A stretch of 64,000 nt of DNA from Bremia lactucae (taxonomy: Eukaryota; Oomycota; Peronosporomycetes; Peronosporales; Peronosporaceae). The notes below the pieces were generated by a model that did no database searches, was not told the DNA's origin, and saw only the letters and a list, made by a program, of their open reading frames with translations. A program made the position numbers and the translations under genes. Shown here piece by piece: positions 63,771 through 64,000 of the stretch (positions within the stretch are counted from its first letter, which is position 1; each line of letters begins with the position of its first letter). The stretch spans positions 5,911,869 to 5,975,868 of the forward strand of contig NC_090610.1 of the NCBI RefSeq assembly GCF_004359215.1, in the 5' to 3' direction.

Positions 63771-64000
63771 GCCAGGCTTGTACTCTCACCCTGTGCCATT
63801 GAGCACCGAGCTAATTGGGGCTCGATTCTGTTTATTCTCACCTCCTTGAGGTTCAACAGAGCCTAGGTCCCCCGCACCTACTGGGTATCGACGTTTTCCC
63901 GCACCGTACCAGATCTCTGGTATAGGTCGGAGTTGGAGCTCTTTCGAGCTTTACGCGAATTTCGAAGAGGGCAGACAGGGCGTAAATGTTTCGTGCTTCC
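63771..64000 (-). pseudogene. end of G2 gag (right), cut by window edge
   Basis: Similar to 49740-49960 of the left copy (CACCTCCTTGAGGTT, GGTATCGACGTTTTCCC), covering the gag C-terminus with its Cys/His cluster. It continues outside the window. Confidence 0.7.

Larger units (their letters stand above)
50892..64000 (-). mobile_element. Ty3/gypsy G2, right unit, interrupted by copia; continues past window
   Basis: The same internal order as the left unit. Sequence at 50892-55430 repeats 43707-48245 with very few substitutions. After 55430 the two units diverge more strongly. The linker is split at 56020 by the copia element, resuming at 62835. Protease and the first part of gag follow to the window end. 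The 5' LTR of this unit lies beyond 64000. Confidence 0.85.

Overview
The window looks like a gene-poor, transposon-dense piece of an oomycete genome, probably a peronosporalean (Phytophthora or downy-mildew type). The evidence is the mix of compact host genes with short GT-AG introns, a formin with a PDZ N-terminus, a minichromosome-maintenance gene without introns, and nested Ty3/gypsy and Ty1/copia elements. The species cannot be named from the sequence. I see no prokaryotic operon, CRISPR array, phage or rRNA.

Host genes occupy two islands. Island 1 (12215-16028, +) is one eight-exon gene for an unrecognised 1086-residue protein with a PHD-like zinc finger, an RG-rich tract and a Cys-rich C-terminal domain. 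Island 2 (31652-43123) holds, in order: HSCB (+, six exons), the mitochondrial J-domain co-chaperone of Fe-S assembly; a conserved Cys-rich protein (-, four exons) convergent with HSCB; a 1823-residue formin (+) divergent from the Cys-rich gene; and MCM4 (+), 146 bp after the formin stop. A C-terminal scrap of a further host gene (43524-43706, -) is cut off by a retrotransposon LTR.

The rest is mobile DNA. 1-6693: a decayed gypsy element (-) carrying a nested gypsy LTR and gag (+) that runs into a 188-N gap. 6800-11946: a pogo-type DNA transposon relic and flank, present twice around a single N. 16542-16960: a non-LTR reverse-transcriptase relic. 17207-24504: a decayed gypsy element (+), followed by an inverted solo LTR. 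25306-31191: a complete but broken gypsy element (-) with near-matching target-site duplications. 43707-64000: a second gypsy family (-) arranged LTR-internal-LTR-internal with a 7185-bp period. Its second internal region is split at 56020 by a Ty1/copia element (56021-62834, -) with perfect 5-bp target-site duplications.

Three isolated Ns (9833, 28266, 58887) each sit exactly between two direct copies of the same sequence, the signature of unmerged contig overlaps. The most unusual signals are: dense short perfect hairpins tiling the gypsy DNA, including its reading frames; antisense reading frames between integrase and the 3' LTR in two gypsy families; a tRNA-like A-box/B-box pair inside the copia LTRs; and a formin in which eight copies of a roughly 55-residue helical repeat precede FH2 where the proline-rich FH1 would normally be.
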